Below are positions 1 through 7,331 of a stretch of 33,898 bases of DNA, piece by piece. Source of the stretch: Frigidibacter albus (GTDB taxonomy: Bacteria; Pseudomonadota; Alphaproteobacteria; Rhodobacterales; Rhodobacteraceae); contig NZ_JAAAUC010000018.1 in NCBI RefSeq assembly GCF_009908165.1, positions 1 through 33,898 on the forward strand. The letters are read 5' to 3'. Below the pieces are notes generated by a model. That model was not told where the DNA came from. It did no database searches and saw only the letters and a program-made list of their open reading frames with translations. The first letter of the stretch is position 1. Each line of letters starts with the position of its first letter. Made by a program: the position numbers and the translations under genes.

Positions 1-64
1 CCCCGGCCTCATGCTCCTGCAAAATGCCGATGATCTGCTCTTCGGTTCGTATCGTTCGCTTCAT
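1..64 (-). CDS. IS3-family transposase OrfA, N-terminal fragment
   Basis: The ATG is at 62-64 on the minus strand. The 21 visible residues read MKRTIRTEEQIIGILQEHEA, the typical opening of IS3-family OrfA proteins (helix-turn-helix, with the TEEQII.IL.EHEAG pattern). OrfA binds the IS ends and is normally fused to the OrfB integrase by a programmed frameshift. The rest of the gene is outside the window, so intactness cannot be judged. AGAGGACGG lies just upstream as the ribosome site. Confidence 0.8.
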   Translation of the reverse strand, partial: MKRTIRTEEQIIGILQEHEAG

Positions 65-127
65 CGTCCGTCCTCTCCATGGAGCGGACTCTAATCGCAG
101 TTGGAGGAAAAATCCCGTGGCAGGTCA
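1..127 (-). mobile_element. IS3-family insertion sequence, one end (runs off the window)
   Basis: The minus strand starts, at base 127, with TGACCTGCCACGGG, which has the TG start and layout of an IS3-family terminal inverted repeat. About 60 bp later it gives a purine-rich ribosome site (AGAGGACGG) and an ATG opening an orfA-like reading frame. Only the promoter-side end is inside the window; the body lies to the left. The boundary at 127 falls inside the extended reading frame of the neighbouring HNH gene, so the element probably inserted into that gene. The family call rests on the orfA N-terminus and the end sequence; the subgroup is not decided. Confidence 0.8.
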
Positions 128-778
128 GAGCCACTACGGGTGTCCATCCGAAACTCGAGCTACCGAATAGACCTGCAGGATCGAATATCGGCGATCGCAA
201 CCGACCTGGCGAACATCGCCGACATCCGCTCCCACCACCCTGATCTCGCCGACGCGATCGAGCGGCATGGCGATGCTCTGAACGCGGCCGAGAACTCGAT
301 CTTGATCAGGACGACGGCTGACCGGGTCAACGAACTACAGGAACGAATATTCGGGCTCACCAACGCTGCTTCCGCCACAAGGCTCGAGGAAGCTGAAGCC
401 AAGCCCCCGGTTGACGAGGAGGAAATCTACGGCGTCGAGGGGCGTCTGCTGACCAGAATCCACGTCTACAAAGAGCGCGACAAGGGGTTCGCGGCTCGCG
501 CCAAGAAGTTCTACAAGGACAAGAGCGGTGGGAGGTTGGTCTGCCAGTGCTGCGGCATGGACCCCACCGTGGTCTACGGCAAAGATGGCGAACGCTGCCT
601 CGAGGCACATCACAAGATACCGATCGAGGAGCTGCAGCCTGACAGCATCACTCGAGTCGATGAGATGGCGATCGTGTGCGCCAGCTGCCACCGCATCATC
701 CACTCCAAGAAGCCGTGCATTGCGGTGGAAGACCTGGCTGCAGAGATACTCTCCGCTAAGGAGGGCGGCGCGGGGTAG
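128..778 (+). pseudogene. HNH endonuclease, 5' end probably removed by IS3 insertion
   Basis: The C-terminal half is a clear HNH nuclease domain. It has an EGRLLTRIH segment, a first zinc knuckle CQCC, the catalytic EAHHKIP motif, and a second knuckle C-A-S-C-H-R-I-I-H near the end. This matches stand-alone HNH proteins of restriction or defence type, which nick or cut DNA with a beta-beta-alpha-metal fold. The N-terminal 90 residues are helical and unfamiliar. The frame runs leftwards without a good start until it enters the IS3 end at base 127. The only internal candidate is a GTG at 140 with no convincing ribosome site. I therefore read it as an IS-truncated gene, though a short functional protein from 140 is possible. 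It lies outside the integrated element that starts at 890. Confidence 0.7.
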
Positions 779-889
779 TCCGCCTCGGCACTGGCGACAC
801 ATGAAGAGCATTTGCTTCGTCGTGCACACCCCTGCGGCCCGCCGCTGCACCGCGAAAATCCGATTAAGCTTCGTCATTTCAAGGGGTTA

Positions 890-915
890 GGATGGTGCTG
901 TGAGAGAGGATTGAA
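890..915. repeat. attL: left 26-bp attachment core
   Basis: This is an exact copy of the tRNA-Thr 3' end, covering the CCA, the acceptor 3' strand and part of the T arm. It continues as GAATTTTCG instead of GAACTCTCG, so it is not a full tRNA. With the copy at 16846-16871 it marks the crossover region of the element's integrase. Confidence 0.92.
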
Positions 916-991
916 TTTTCGTCAAAAACGCGAGAGCTCCGCACAAGTACCTGATAAATATGAGATTCACGCATCCGCTCCCTAGTCGGAA

Positions 992-1022
992 TAGGACGCA
1001 GACTAGGACAACCGCTAGGACA
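992..1022 (+). promoter_or_regulatory. Left integrase arm-type sites (TAGGACA, 12-bp spacing)
   Basis: TAGGACG at 992-998, TAGGACA at 1004-1010 and TAGGACA at 1016-1022 are spaced exactly 12 bp apart, about 77 bp inside attL. The same heptamer at the same spacing recurs just inside attR (16736-16793) and I noticed it nowhere else. Phased short repeats at both inner flanks of an integrated element are the expected pattern for arm-type binding sites of a tyrosine integrase or its directionality factor. The role is inferred from position. Confidence 0.7.
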
Positions 1023-1034
1023 GTGACCACGTCG

Positions 1035-1092
1035 GCGGCGGACATTCTCGGCAGATCTAGGGGTGGCGTCGCCCCCGAGAAATGTCCGCCGC
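1035..1092. terminator. Large hairpin between the left arm sites and the nuclease operon
   Basis: The left arm at 1035-1051 (GCGGCGGACATTCTCGG) pairs with 1075-1092 over 17 bp with one bulged base. A further inner GGGG/CCCC pairing lies in the loop. It sits about 100 bp after the stop of the minus-strand nuclease gene, so it could end that transcript and shield the attachment site. There is no clear T tract on the minus strand, so a structured RNA or protein-binding site is an alternative. Confidence 0.5.
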
Positions 1093-1190
1093 GCACCAGC
1101 AGATTCGATCGACTTTGCGATTCCGCAAATGCGGAAAGGGTGTTCTCCTGTTCACCCGGAAGCAGTCCACTTCGGAGACCCGGCTCAGTG

Positions 1191-2294
1191 CTAGAGCTCA
1201 AGCTTAGGCTGAAGTGGTGGCTGTGGTTGTTCCGACTTCATGGCATTCTCACCAAGCAAGTCGCGACGAGGAATGTCCGCGAAATCTCCGATGAGTCCTA
1301 GAACCGACTTCCCCTCAATTCCTTCTTGTGACCGGGGGGCACGTATAGCGCGCCGGAACGCTTCATTCTCCAACTGAATAGCTGCCTTGTACAGCTCCAC
1401 CCCCGCGTTTGATCTGGAAAAGCTCTCGATTAATCCCCCGAACGGAGATTTATCGATGGATCGATAAAACATTGTTCGAACTTTCGCAGCAGCGCCCCCC
1501 GTCGAGTCGAGATGCTCAGTTACCAACGCCTCAGCAAACTCGATATATCGCCTTCCGTCACCATCGTCATTCCCACCAAACGTCAACCCCTTCCTAAAAA
1601 AGTCAAGCCTCATTTCATGATCCGACAGCACGTGCTTACGACCGAGATAGTCGGCGGCCATAGCAACGAGGGAACACAAATAGTAGGCACCGCGAGTAAT
1701 TGGGCCGGGCTGCCGCTCCCGCTCAACCGCCACACGCAGTAGCAGACTTGCCTCATCAATCCAATTATTGAGAGCGCCAAAGTTAACGCCAAAGGAAATT
1801 CTTGACTTAGCCTCGTCAATCCGAGCTTTTATGCTCTTTCGATCAACAATTACTTGAGACCAGATAGAGTCAAGCTCTTCAGCATAGTATCTGTCTCCGC
1901 CCACAGAATACTTTCGAACCAAGGAGTCGAAGACGCTACTGGATATTACCTTAACATCCAGCCGCTGAGCAAAGTCGTACACCGCTATTTTAGCACCTTG
2001 CGTTGCAACAATTGCCTCATCTGCCCCTAATGTCACCTGCAGACCCTTCACCCAGATAACGCGCTCAAACGCCTTGCCCCGCCGCTTATTCTTGACGTCG
2101 ACTATGGTAACATTTCGCGAGTGCGCATTTGTTCTCGTGTACACCCAAAGATCGACGTCTGTCACATCTTCGCCGCCTACCTTTACAGGAACCCCGCGCA
2201 CAACGAACGAACCGAGACTAGAGAAGTACTCTCGAAAAGCCTCTTCCGCAGCACCGCCCTTATCAACATTTTTCTCGCTTGCAGCCAAGATCAT
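1191..2294 (-). CDS. PD-(D/E)XK nuclease-like protein, second gene of a two-gene cargo operon
   Basis: The protein has 367 aa. The N-terminal 110 residues have the pattern of a restriction-endonuclease-like fold: a helix with E17/E18, then a beta strand DVTDVDLW with D46/D48, then VTIVDVKNK giving D66-x-K68, followed by a basic segment GKAFERVIWVKGLQ. That is the acidic-D...(D/E)xK arrangement of PD-(D/E)XK nucleases. The C-terminal 250 residues are mostly helical and I do not recognise them. The ATG overlaps the stop of the upstream gene (ATGA) and has a strong AAGGAG site, so the two are translationally coupled. GC is clearly lower than in the element backbone. It sits next to attL, a common cargo slot. 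I infer an anti-phage or self/non-self nuclease; the substrate is unknown. Confidence 0.65.
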   Translation of the reverse strand: MILAASEKNVDKGGAAEEAFREYFSSLGSFVVRGVPVKVGGEDVTDVDLWVYTRTNAHSRNVTIVDVKNKRRGKAFERVIWVKGLQVTLGADEAIVATQGAKIAVYDFAQRLDVKVISSSVFDSLVRKYSVGGDRYYAEELDSIWSQVIVDRKSIKARIDEAKSRISFGVNFGALNNWIDEASLLLRVAVERERQPGPITRGAYYLCSLVAMAADYLGRKHVLSDHEMRLDFFRKGLTFGGNDDGDGRRYIEFAEALVTEHLDSTGGAAAKVRTMFYRSIDKSPFGGLIESFSRSNAGVELYKAAIQLENEAFRRAIRAPRSQEGIEGKSVLGLIGDFADIPRRDLLGENAMKSEQPQPPLQPKLEL

Positions 2295-3529
2295 CTCCTT
2301 CTCAGTACGTTCAGGGAGCGAGAGACACCCGATGAAGGCTCGGAAACGGTTTTCTTCCGCTCTGCCTGTCTAGAAGACTCGGGTCCGCCAAACTGATAGG
2401 CAGTGTTACCGACCGCTGCCTCAGCAACCACCTGAATCGCGTCTCCCTTTAAGATGAGCGCCTTCGCCATCTGCCCGATCTCCGGCTTGTCTAGCGTCAG
2501 ACGATACCCTCTATCACTCTGCGTTACAGTCACCACGCCGCGCCTTTCGAGAATCTTGTAATCCTCTTTGAGGGCTTCAGCCCACCCTTCAACATAGCCC
2601 CGATAAATGAGCCGGTCCATCAGTGCGGAAGGGTTGTTGACACGGCCTCTCGATGAGCTACTTTTGACAATTCCATATGTAAGGCTGGCCGACAGAGCTT
2701 TTGCGTCGTCCAACATATCTGCAAGTCCGCAAGGCATAAACTTAGAAATTGCTTCAGGTTTCGTTACAAACTCAGTTTGGCCATGCTCGTTCGTCACTGT
2801 GCTAACTTCGAAGAAGCCAATCTGGTGCAAGTTGCGCCAGAGCTGATCGCCGAGAACTCGCCTTAGCTCTCCCGCTTGGACACATCCTCGCGACTGCATG
2901 AGCGCTTCGGCCTCATGAAGCCGCTGCTGATCCTGAGGGGACATATTCTCAAGAAGATACTTCGCTTTTTTAGCTTGATCGCGCCTGAAAAGCGAACCAT
3001 TGAAGTACAGGCGATCTTCCCCGGCGCCTTCATAGTCCGTGAATCCGATCTGCTCCGACTGTGAGAATAGATCGCTTAACTGACTTATGGAAAGCCGATA
3101 GGTGTCCGAAATCTCTTGCTCGCAGTCGCTACGCTTGACAGGCGCGCGACTCCCCCGCTCAGCCAGATCAAGCGCTGCTTGTTCTAAGCCAGACGGCTTC
3201 TGAGATTTAAAAATTTCAGTGGCGTGACTAAGAAGACTTCGTTGCGTCACCCCCAGCACGGAGACGCCACCGTTTTCACTAACGTCGACGGTTCCCTGCT
3301 CCGACAGCTCGTGGAGCAAGCCCCTCAGTTCGTGTTTTCTTATGCCGAGCGTTTGAGCCAGTGCAGATAATCTTTCAGCATCAACCGTGGTCTGTTTTTC
3401 TTTCGAAATCACAGAGAGGAGGCGTGCGGACCGACCAGCAGTCGTGATGGACTCGAAATAGGCGCTATCGGTCGCCATGAGCTTTTGATCGTGATGAAGG
3501 AGCCAAGCTCCAGTAGTCTCCTGATCCAT
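2291..3529 (-). CDS. Uncharacterised protein with winged-helix-like segments, partner of the PD-(D/E)XK gene
   Basis: The protein has 412 aa from the ATG at 3527-3529 (MDQETTGAW); a TTG four codons upstream is a weaker alternative. I do not recognise the family. Residues about 30-85 look like a winged helix: ARLLSVISKEK, then SALAQTLGIRKHELRGLLHEL, then a strand pair around VDVSENGGVSVLG. A second similar segment lies near 325-350 (LKEDYKILERRGVVTVTQS). The middle is helical and charged, and the tail is rich in S and R. It overlaps the nuclease gene by ATGA and is the first gene of the pair, so it is probably the sensor or DNA-binding partner of the nuclease. This role is inference from gene pairing only. 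Confidence 0.6.
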   Translation of the reverse strand: MDQETTGAWLLHHDQKLMATDSAYFESITTAGRSARLLSVISKEKQTTVDAERLSALAQTLGIRKHELRGLLHELSEQGTVDVSENGGVSVLGVTQRSLLSHATEIFKSQKPSGLEQAALDLAERGSRAPVKRSDCEQEISDTYRLSISQLSDLFSQSEQIGFTDYEGAGEDRLYFNGSLFRRDQAKKAKYLLENMSPQDQQRLHEAEALMQSRGCVQAGELRRVLGDQLWRNLHQIGFFEVSTVTNEHGQTEFVTKPEAISKFMPCGLADMLDDAKALSASLTYGIVKSSSSRGRVNNPSALMDRLIYRGYVEGWAEALKEDYKILERRGVVTVTQSDRGYRLTLDKPEIGQMAKALILKGDAIQVVAEAAVGNTAYQFGGPESSRQAERKKTVSEPSSGVSRSLNVLRRR

Positions 3530-4255
3530 GTACCTACCCAATGCCCCAGACTACGCCTACGCTAAATCTCCACCCGAGGACAGACAAGGCTTTTCCACTT
3601 CACATGTCGCATTCAGTCACAAATTTCAAAACTGAGTATTTTCGACATGCCTATAGAAACGTCGCTCGTTGCCCTGCACGCGTTCTAGTGAGCCCCGCTA
3701 ATGCGCAAGTGCACTGCGGGGCTGACTTCCCGACTACTCGGTCCCGGTGCGGGCGACGACGGATGCAGCTACGAGTTGGGGCTGCAGGCCTTGGCGTGCG
3801 GGAGGGCGAAGCATCGAAGCGCAGCTAGATTTTGCAGGCGGAGGACACGCCTCGTCTGCCCTTCTACCTGCCAAACAAGTGACGACCCTGAAGTTCTCGT
3901 TCGCCGTATCGGTGTACATCACAGCCCGAAACAGACCTCAATGTGAACCGCGTAAGGTCTCCAGTTGCGCACAAGTCCAAAACCTCACTTTCTGAAGATT
4001 ACGGACAGCGGTAGCCGCCATTCAACGTAGAGCATTTTTCACAATCAGTGAGAAACGGAACCAAACGGTTGCATAGCAACCTGCTAACAGCGACTGAAAC
4101 CCTAATGGATCTGGAGGTACTACCCCCGTTGGGTCCCCTAGCCTCTTTTTTACCCCGTAGGTGATGTTTTGGCATTTCTCCGCTGACGCGGGCCATCACT
4201 TATTTCGAAGACCAGCCGTCAACCCCCTCAGCCCCCTATAGGGCGTTTGGAGGTG
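3530..4255. other. Non-coding cargo spacer with two inverted repeats
   Basis: No convincing gene is visible in these 726 bases. It should contain the promoter of the minus-strand nuclease operon at its left end. Two perfect inverted repeats stand out: AGCCCCGC (3691-3698) with GCGGGGCT (3716-3723), and GGTTGCATAGCAACC (4067-4081). A copy of the CCGCTGACGCGGG hairpin lies at 4180-4192. A 62-codon minus-strand frame at 3734-3922 has no supporting features and may be chance or a decayed gene. Confidence 0.5.
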
Positions 4256-4930
4256 TCAGCAAGCGAGGCGAGACAGTACGTTCTTGACGCTGGAAGGGTG
4301 CCACTTCCCACCGCGCTGCGTCGGCACTTTGGCATCATTCAGGGCATCCGCGATCCCCGCCAGCGTGGCCTTGGCCTTGCGCATCGGCAGGATGATCGAC
4401 GCCACTTGCTGTGCAGCCGCGTCAGCGGCGGCGACGGCTTCGACGTTCCGGGTGCGGGTGTTCTCACGCAGCCCGCCCAACTTGACGCCACGGGCCTTTG
4501 CCGAGGTCAGCGCGGCACGAGTCCTCGCGCCGATGAACACGCGCTCCTGTTCCGCCAGAGCCGCATAGATGTGGAGCTGAAACGGTGTTGCCGTCGGCAT
4601 CGCGGCGACACGAATAGTCAGGCCCTTTTCTTCCATAAGTGTCGCAATTTGTGAGACTTTTCTTGAGAGTCGGTCCAATTTTGCCACCAGAAGCTCCGCC
4701 TTGTGCGCCTTGGCTTCCTCGATGGCCTTGGCCAGTTCCGGGCGGGCTGCCTTGGCCCCGCTCTTCACGTCGGTGAAGGTGCCGACAACCTCGTAGGGTT
4801 CCGGGCTGAACTGAGTCAGGAACAGGGCCACGTCGCGCTCTTGGGCCTCCAGCCCAAGCCCGGACTCGCCTTGCCGCTTGGTGCTGACTCGGTAGTAGAT
4901 CACGTACTTCTTGATGGGGCGGGTGGTCAT
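4256..4930 (-). CDS. Serine site-specific recombinase (resolvase/invertase family)
   Basis: The protein has 224 aa from the ATG at 4928-4930 (MTTRPIKKYVIYYRVST); a GAGG lies 8 bases upstream. An ATG at 4954 would add eight residues. The catalytic serine sits in YYRVSTKRQ near the N-terminus, and the resolvase domain continues through GLEAQERD, FTDVKSGAKAARPEL, LLVAKLDRLSRK and AALAEQERVFIGARTRAAL. The C-terminal 50 residues (LAGIADALNDAKVPTQRGGKWHPSSVKNVLSRL) form the usual helix-turn-helix. It is of resolvase size, not a large integrase. It could resolve multimers of the excised element, invert a segment, or be a passenger. Its cognate site is not identified. Confidence 0.9.
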   Translation of the reverse strand: MTTRPIKKYVIYYRVSTKRQGESGLGLEAQERDVALFLTQFSPEPYEVVGTFTDVKSGAKAARPELAKAIEEAKAHKAELLVAKLDRLSRKVSQIATLMEEKGLTIRVAAMPTATPFQLHIYAALAEQERVFIGARTRAALTSAKARGVKLGGLRENTRTRNVEAVAAADAAAQQVASIILPMRKAKATLAGIADALNDAKVPTQRGGKWHPSSVKNVLSRLAC

Positions 4931-5419
4931 GTCGGGCCTCGTATAAACAAGCATTGTTCGTTGTGCTTTGTATATCGCCGGGTGTCATGATTCGCGAGTC
5001 TTTTCAATATGTTAATTGATGTATTGTGGAGATTTTCGGTGCGGTATGGCGCCCGCGTCAGCGCGGGCGTCGCCGGGTGCGGTGTAGCCCCCGCGTCAGC
5101 GAGGACGTCGCCGGGTGCGGTGTGGCCCCCGCGTCAGCGAGGACGTCGCCGGGTGCGGTGTGGCCCCCGCGTCAGCGGGGACGTCGCCGGGTGCCGTCGG
5201 GATCTCTGGGGCGACGATATGGAGCGGCGCCCACCCGGAATCGGAAAAGAGCGATGTGAACTCCTGAGGGCGCAGCAACCCATCGAGGTCGCCAGCGTCT
5301 GGAGTGGGCTTTCGAATGGTGGGTGGAGCGTTCTAAGTGAAAATACGCACTTCCCCGCCTGCGCTGATATGTTCTATGGTTCGGCAACAGAGAAAATGCA
5401 TTTCACGCTAGGAGCTATC
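4931..5419. promoter_or_regulatory. Intergenic region with tandem repeats upstream of the membrane protein
   Basis: This is the divergent spacer between the serine recombinase and the plus-strand membrane protein. Its first 120 bp hold the recombinase promoter region, then come four tandem 38-bp units (5054-5205), then about 210 bp that must hold the promoter and leader of the downstream gene. An AAGTG...CACTT inverted repeat lies near 5335-5352. The reading frame is open across it, but the codon content looks wrong and the real start is at 5420. Confidence 0.5.
5054..5205 (+). repeat. Four tandem 38-bp repeats
   Basis: Units begin at 5054, 5092, 5130 and 5168, each with CGCGTCAGCG, a near-exact 38-bp period and only a few substitutions. 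Each unit carries CCCGCGTCAGCG(G/A)GG, which folds into a short hairpin, and GACGTCGCCGGGTGCGGTG. Thirty-eight is not a multiple of three, so this is not a protein repeat. The copies are contiguous with no spacers, so it is not CRISPR. The last copy decays after about 30 bp. Confidence 0.9.
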
Positions 5420-6673
5420 ATGTCAGACGTTGAAGCCAGTTCCATTGAAGCTCCGAAGCCCCACGTTATAGGAATTGAGTTTTATTCGAAGCGAGGTAAT
5501 AAGGATGAACTCCTAATTAATTCAGACGAACTAAGGACACCGTTCGATGCTAAGGCAAGATGGTTTTCCTACAGCTTTGCCCGCCCAGTTTTTCTAACAA
5601 GAATTGAGATAGCCTCCAACGGTTATGCCTCGTATGATAAATTTGACATTGAAGTTGATCATGTCGATGGCACCAGACATGAGGAGAGAATTAGCGTAGA
5701 TAATGGGTTTGTTAGACTTCACCTAGGCAAGCTGGCAACCGCGTTCCGGTTTCGGCCTGACAAGAAATATCTTTCCGATCCGAAACTAATTCGCGTCGTT
5801 GCTAGTGGGTACACAGAGAATGAATTTCACGACTTTGAGTGGATCGTAAAGGAGTTTCACTCAAAATCTGCTGCGCTTAGTGAGCGAGAGAAGCTGCTTG
5901 AGCTGAAGGAGGCGCAGTTCTCAGCTCTCAAGGCGCAGCGGACCGAGATTGAAAGTGCCGTTGGAAAGACGAAGGCCGAATACGAGCAGCTAGTGCTTTC
6001 TCTCGCAGCGGCTAAAGACTCCGCGGCAAAGCTGGCTACGCAGGAAAAGGACATGAGGCAAAGAAATTCCAGTGCAGAAGAGACGCTTCGAGACTTGAAT
6101 AGCAGAATTGACAAGGAAAATACCAAGCTTCAAGAGCTCGTAAGGGAGGTGCGTTTGTTTCCAAGTGAGATTGCAGGTTTCGTTAAGGAAGGGAATCGCA
6201 GTATTTTAACCTACATGTTAATTGGCGCTCCATTTCTGATAGTTCTGATAACAATAGTCGTCATGATATTCGTCAACGCGGTCAATCTGACGCAGATATA
6301 CAAGGAGGTGGACCAGATAGACATTTGGACGGTTTTTCTCACAAGGATTCCATTTGTTCTCGTTGCGATTGCGCTAATAGAGGCTAGCGGCTATATAGTC
6401 GGTCGTTTGGTTTTTGAGGTAATAAGAATAAATAGGCAGCGGGTGGAGTTTTCCAAGCTGAGCATAATCGCAAAGGATGTCTCCACGGCGTCGGCTGCGT
6501 ACAGCGAAGAAATGACCGAGCAAGAAATTTATGACTCCGAAACTAAGCTTAAGATGGATCTACTGCGCGAACACATGAAGAACTACGTGGGCAGCGAATT
6601 TGAGTACAAGGGTACTGGTTTAATCGCAGCCATCAAGGGAGTCGCTGAGCGACTTGCGAGAAAGTCTGAATAG
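5420..6673 (+). CDS. Coiled-coil membrane protein with N-terminal beta-rich domain
   Basis: The protein has 417 aa from the ATG at 5420 (MSDVEASSIEAP), chosen for AGGAG five bases upstream and because the longer upstream frame crosses the 38-bp repeats. Residues about 15-145 are strand-rich (HVIGIEFYSKRG, WFSYSFARPVFLTRIEIASN, AFRFRP) and resemble a discoidin-like sandwich. Residues about 150-250 form a long coiled coil of K/E/Q heptads. Two hydrophobic helices follow (IGAPFLIVLITIVVMIFV and VFLTRIPFVLVAIALIEASG), then a charged C-terminal helix. GC is near 45 percent, far below its surroundings, so it was probably acquired separately. It stands alone. A membrane-acting defence effector is plausible; the family is not recognised. 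Confidence 0.65.
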   Translation: MSDVEASSIEAPKPHVIGIEFYSKRGNKDELLINSDELRTPFDAKARWFSYSFARPVFLTRIEIASNGYASYDKFDIEVDHVDGTRHEERISVDNGFVRLHLGKLATAFRFRPDKKYLSDPKLIRVVASGYTENEFHDFEWIVKEFHSKSAALSEREKLLELKEAQFSALKAQRTEIESAVGKTKAEYEQLVLSLAAAKDSAAKLATQEKDMRQRNSSAEETLRDLNSRIDKENTKLQELVREVRLFPSEIAGFVKEGNRSILTYMLIGAPFLIVLITIVVMIFVNAVNLTQIYKEVDQIDIWTVFLTRIPFVLVAIALIEASGYIVGRLVFEVIRINRQRVEFSKLSIIAKDVSTASAAYSEEMTEQEIYDSETKLKMDLLREHMKNYVGSEFEYKGTGLIAAIKGVAERLARKSE

Positions 6674-6766
6674 GTCCGTATGCGAGTGCGATCCCGCACC
6701 GAAAGCGGAAGCACCCATATAGTGATGAAGCGCAAGCGTGAACCGCAGTTCTAACAAGGTCACGAA

Positions 6767-6892
6767 GTGACAGCCGGGCCGTATGGTCGCAAGCTCTTCG
6801 TGCTCGACACGGAGGACGGCAAGGTCATCTGCGTTGATCCCAAGACCGGGGCGCAGATCACCTACAACGCGGATCAGCTATGCAAGGTGTGA
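6767..6892 (+). CDS. Possible 41-aa ORF, likely a gene remnant
   Basis: A GTG at 6767 opens a 41-residue frame ending at the TGA at 6890-6892. It contains KLFVLDTEDGKVICVDPKTG, a regular, protein-like sequence with codon use unlike the AT-richer gene before it. It resembles a single beta-propeller or PQQ-like strand repeat. The 5' side has an in-frame stop 15 codons upstream and no strong ribosome site. I read it as a small protein or the tail of a broken gene. Confidence 0.35.
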   Translation: MTAGPYGRKLFVLDTEDGKVICVDPKTGAQITYNADQLCKV

Positions 6893-6992
6893 CTCGAGAC
6901 AGTCCTGAGGTGGGAGATATTGCCGCCTGATTGCCAAACCCTCGCCACTTTTCGTGCTTACGCCAACGGAAGACGTAGCAAAGGACATTGAT

Positions 6993-7313
6993 ATGAAACG
7001 AGTTTTGCCGCTGGGCCTCGCGCTCGCGCTAGCCGGATGCGTGGAACCTGCAATGATGACAGGTGCCAGCTATCCAGCCATAGCCCCGGAACAGGTTCGC
7101 ATGTCATTCGCGTCCATGCCCGATTGTCCCGGCGCCGCAGAGATCGGTCTGATTCCTCAGGTTGGATCGAACAAGTATGCGCAGGACCGCGCTCTAAATG
7201 CGATCCGCGCGCAGGCCGCCTCGAAGGGTGCGAACCTTGTTCTTATGACCACGCGGCCCACCAGCATGTTGGGCGACATGCTGATCGACGCTGTGATGTA
7301 TCGTTGCCCCTAA
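6993..7313 (+). CDS. Small lipoprotein (DUF4156/RcsF-like)
   Basis: The start is the ATG at 6993 (MKRVLPLGLALALAGC), which has AAAGGA seven bases upstream and gives a textbook lipoprotein signal with lipobox LALAGC, Cys16 being lipidated. The mature part is about 91 aa. Residues RALNAIRAQAASKGANLVLMTT match the conserved core of small DUF4156/RcsF-like outer-membrane lipoproteins (a helix followed by a GAN-V/L strand). Two more cysteines (in MPDCPG and near the end, YRCP) could pair. It probably sits in the outer membrane. It forms a short operon with the next gene. In an integrated element it could alter the cell surface, but no specific role is visible. Confidence 0.65.
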   Translation: MKRVLPLGLALALAGCVEPAMMTGASYPAIAPEQVRMSFASMPDCPGAAEIGLIPQVGSNKYAQDRALNAIRAQAASKGANLVLMTTRPTSMLGDMLIDAVMYRCP

Positions 7314-7331
7314 GCAGTCCAGGAGTTGAAC

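Noticed and set aside
1111-1140. dif-like or Xer site at TTTGCGATTCCGCAAA
   Set aside because: It is only a short palindrome and does not match a dif layout; no Xer-type gene is linked to it.
3734-3922. 62-codon minus-strand frame in the cargo spacer
   Set aside because: No ribosome site, no domain and no coupling; it is kept only as a note in the spacer entry.
4067-4081. res site of the serine recombinase at GGTTGCATAGCAACC
   Set aside because: It is a single perfect palindrome downstream of the gene; resolvase sites are normally multipartite and upstream, so the link is too weak.
5054-5205. CRISPR-like array
   Set aside because: The 38-bp units are contiguous with no variable spacers, and no cas gene is near.
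5009-5419. N-terminal extension of the coiled-coil membrane protein
   Set aside because: It would run through the 38-bp tandem repeats with Arg/Gly-rich nonsense-like sequence, and a good ribosome site lies before the ATG at 5420.
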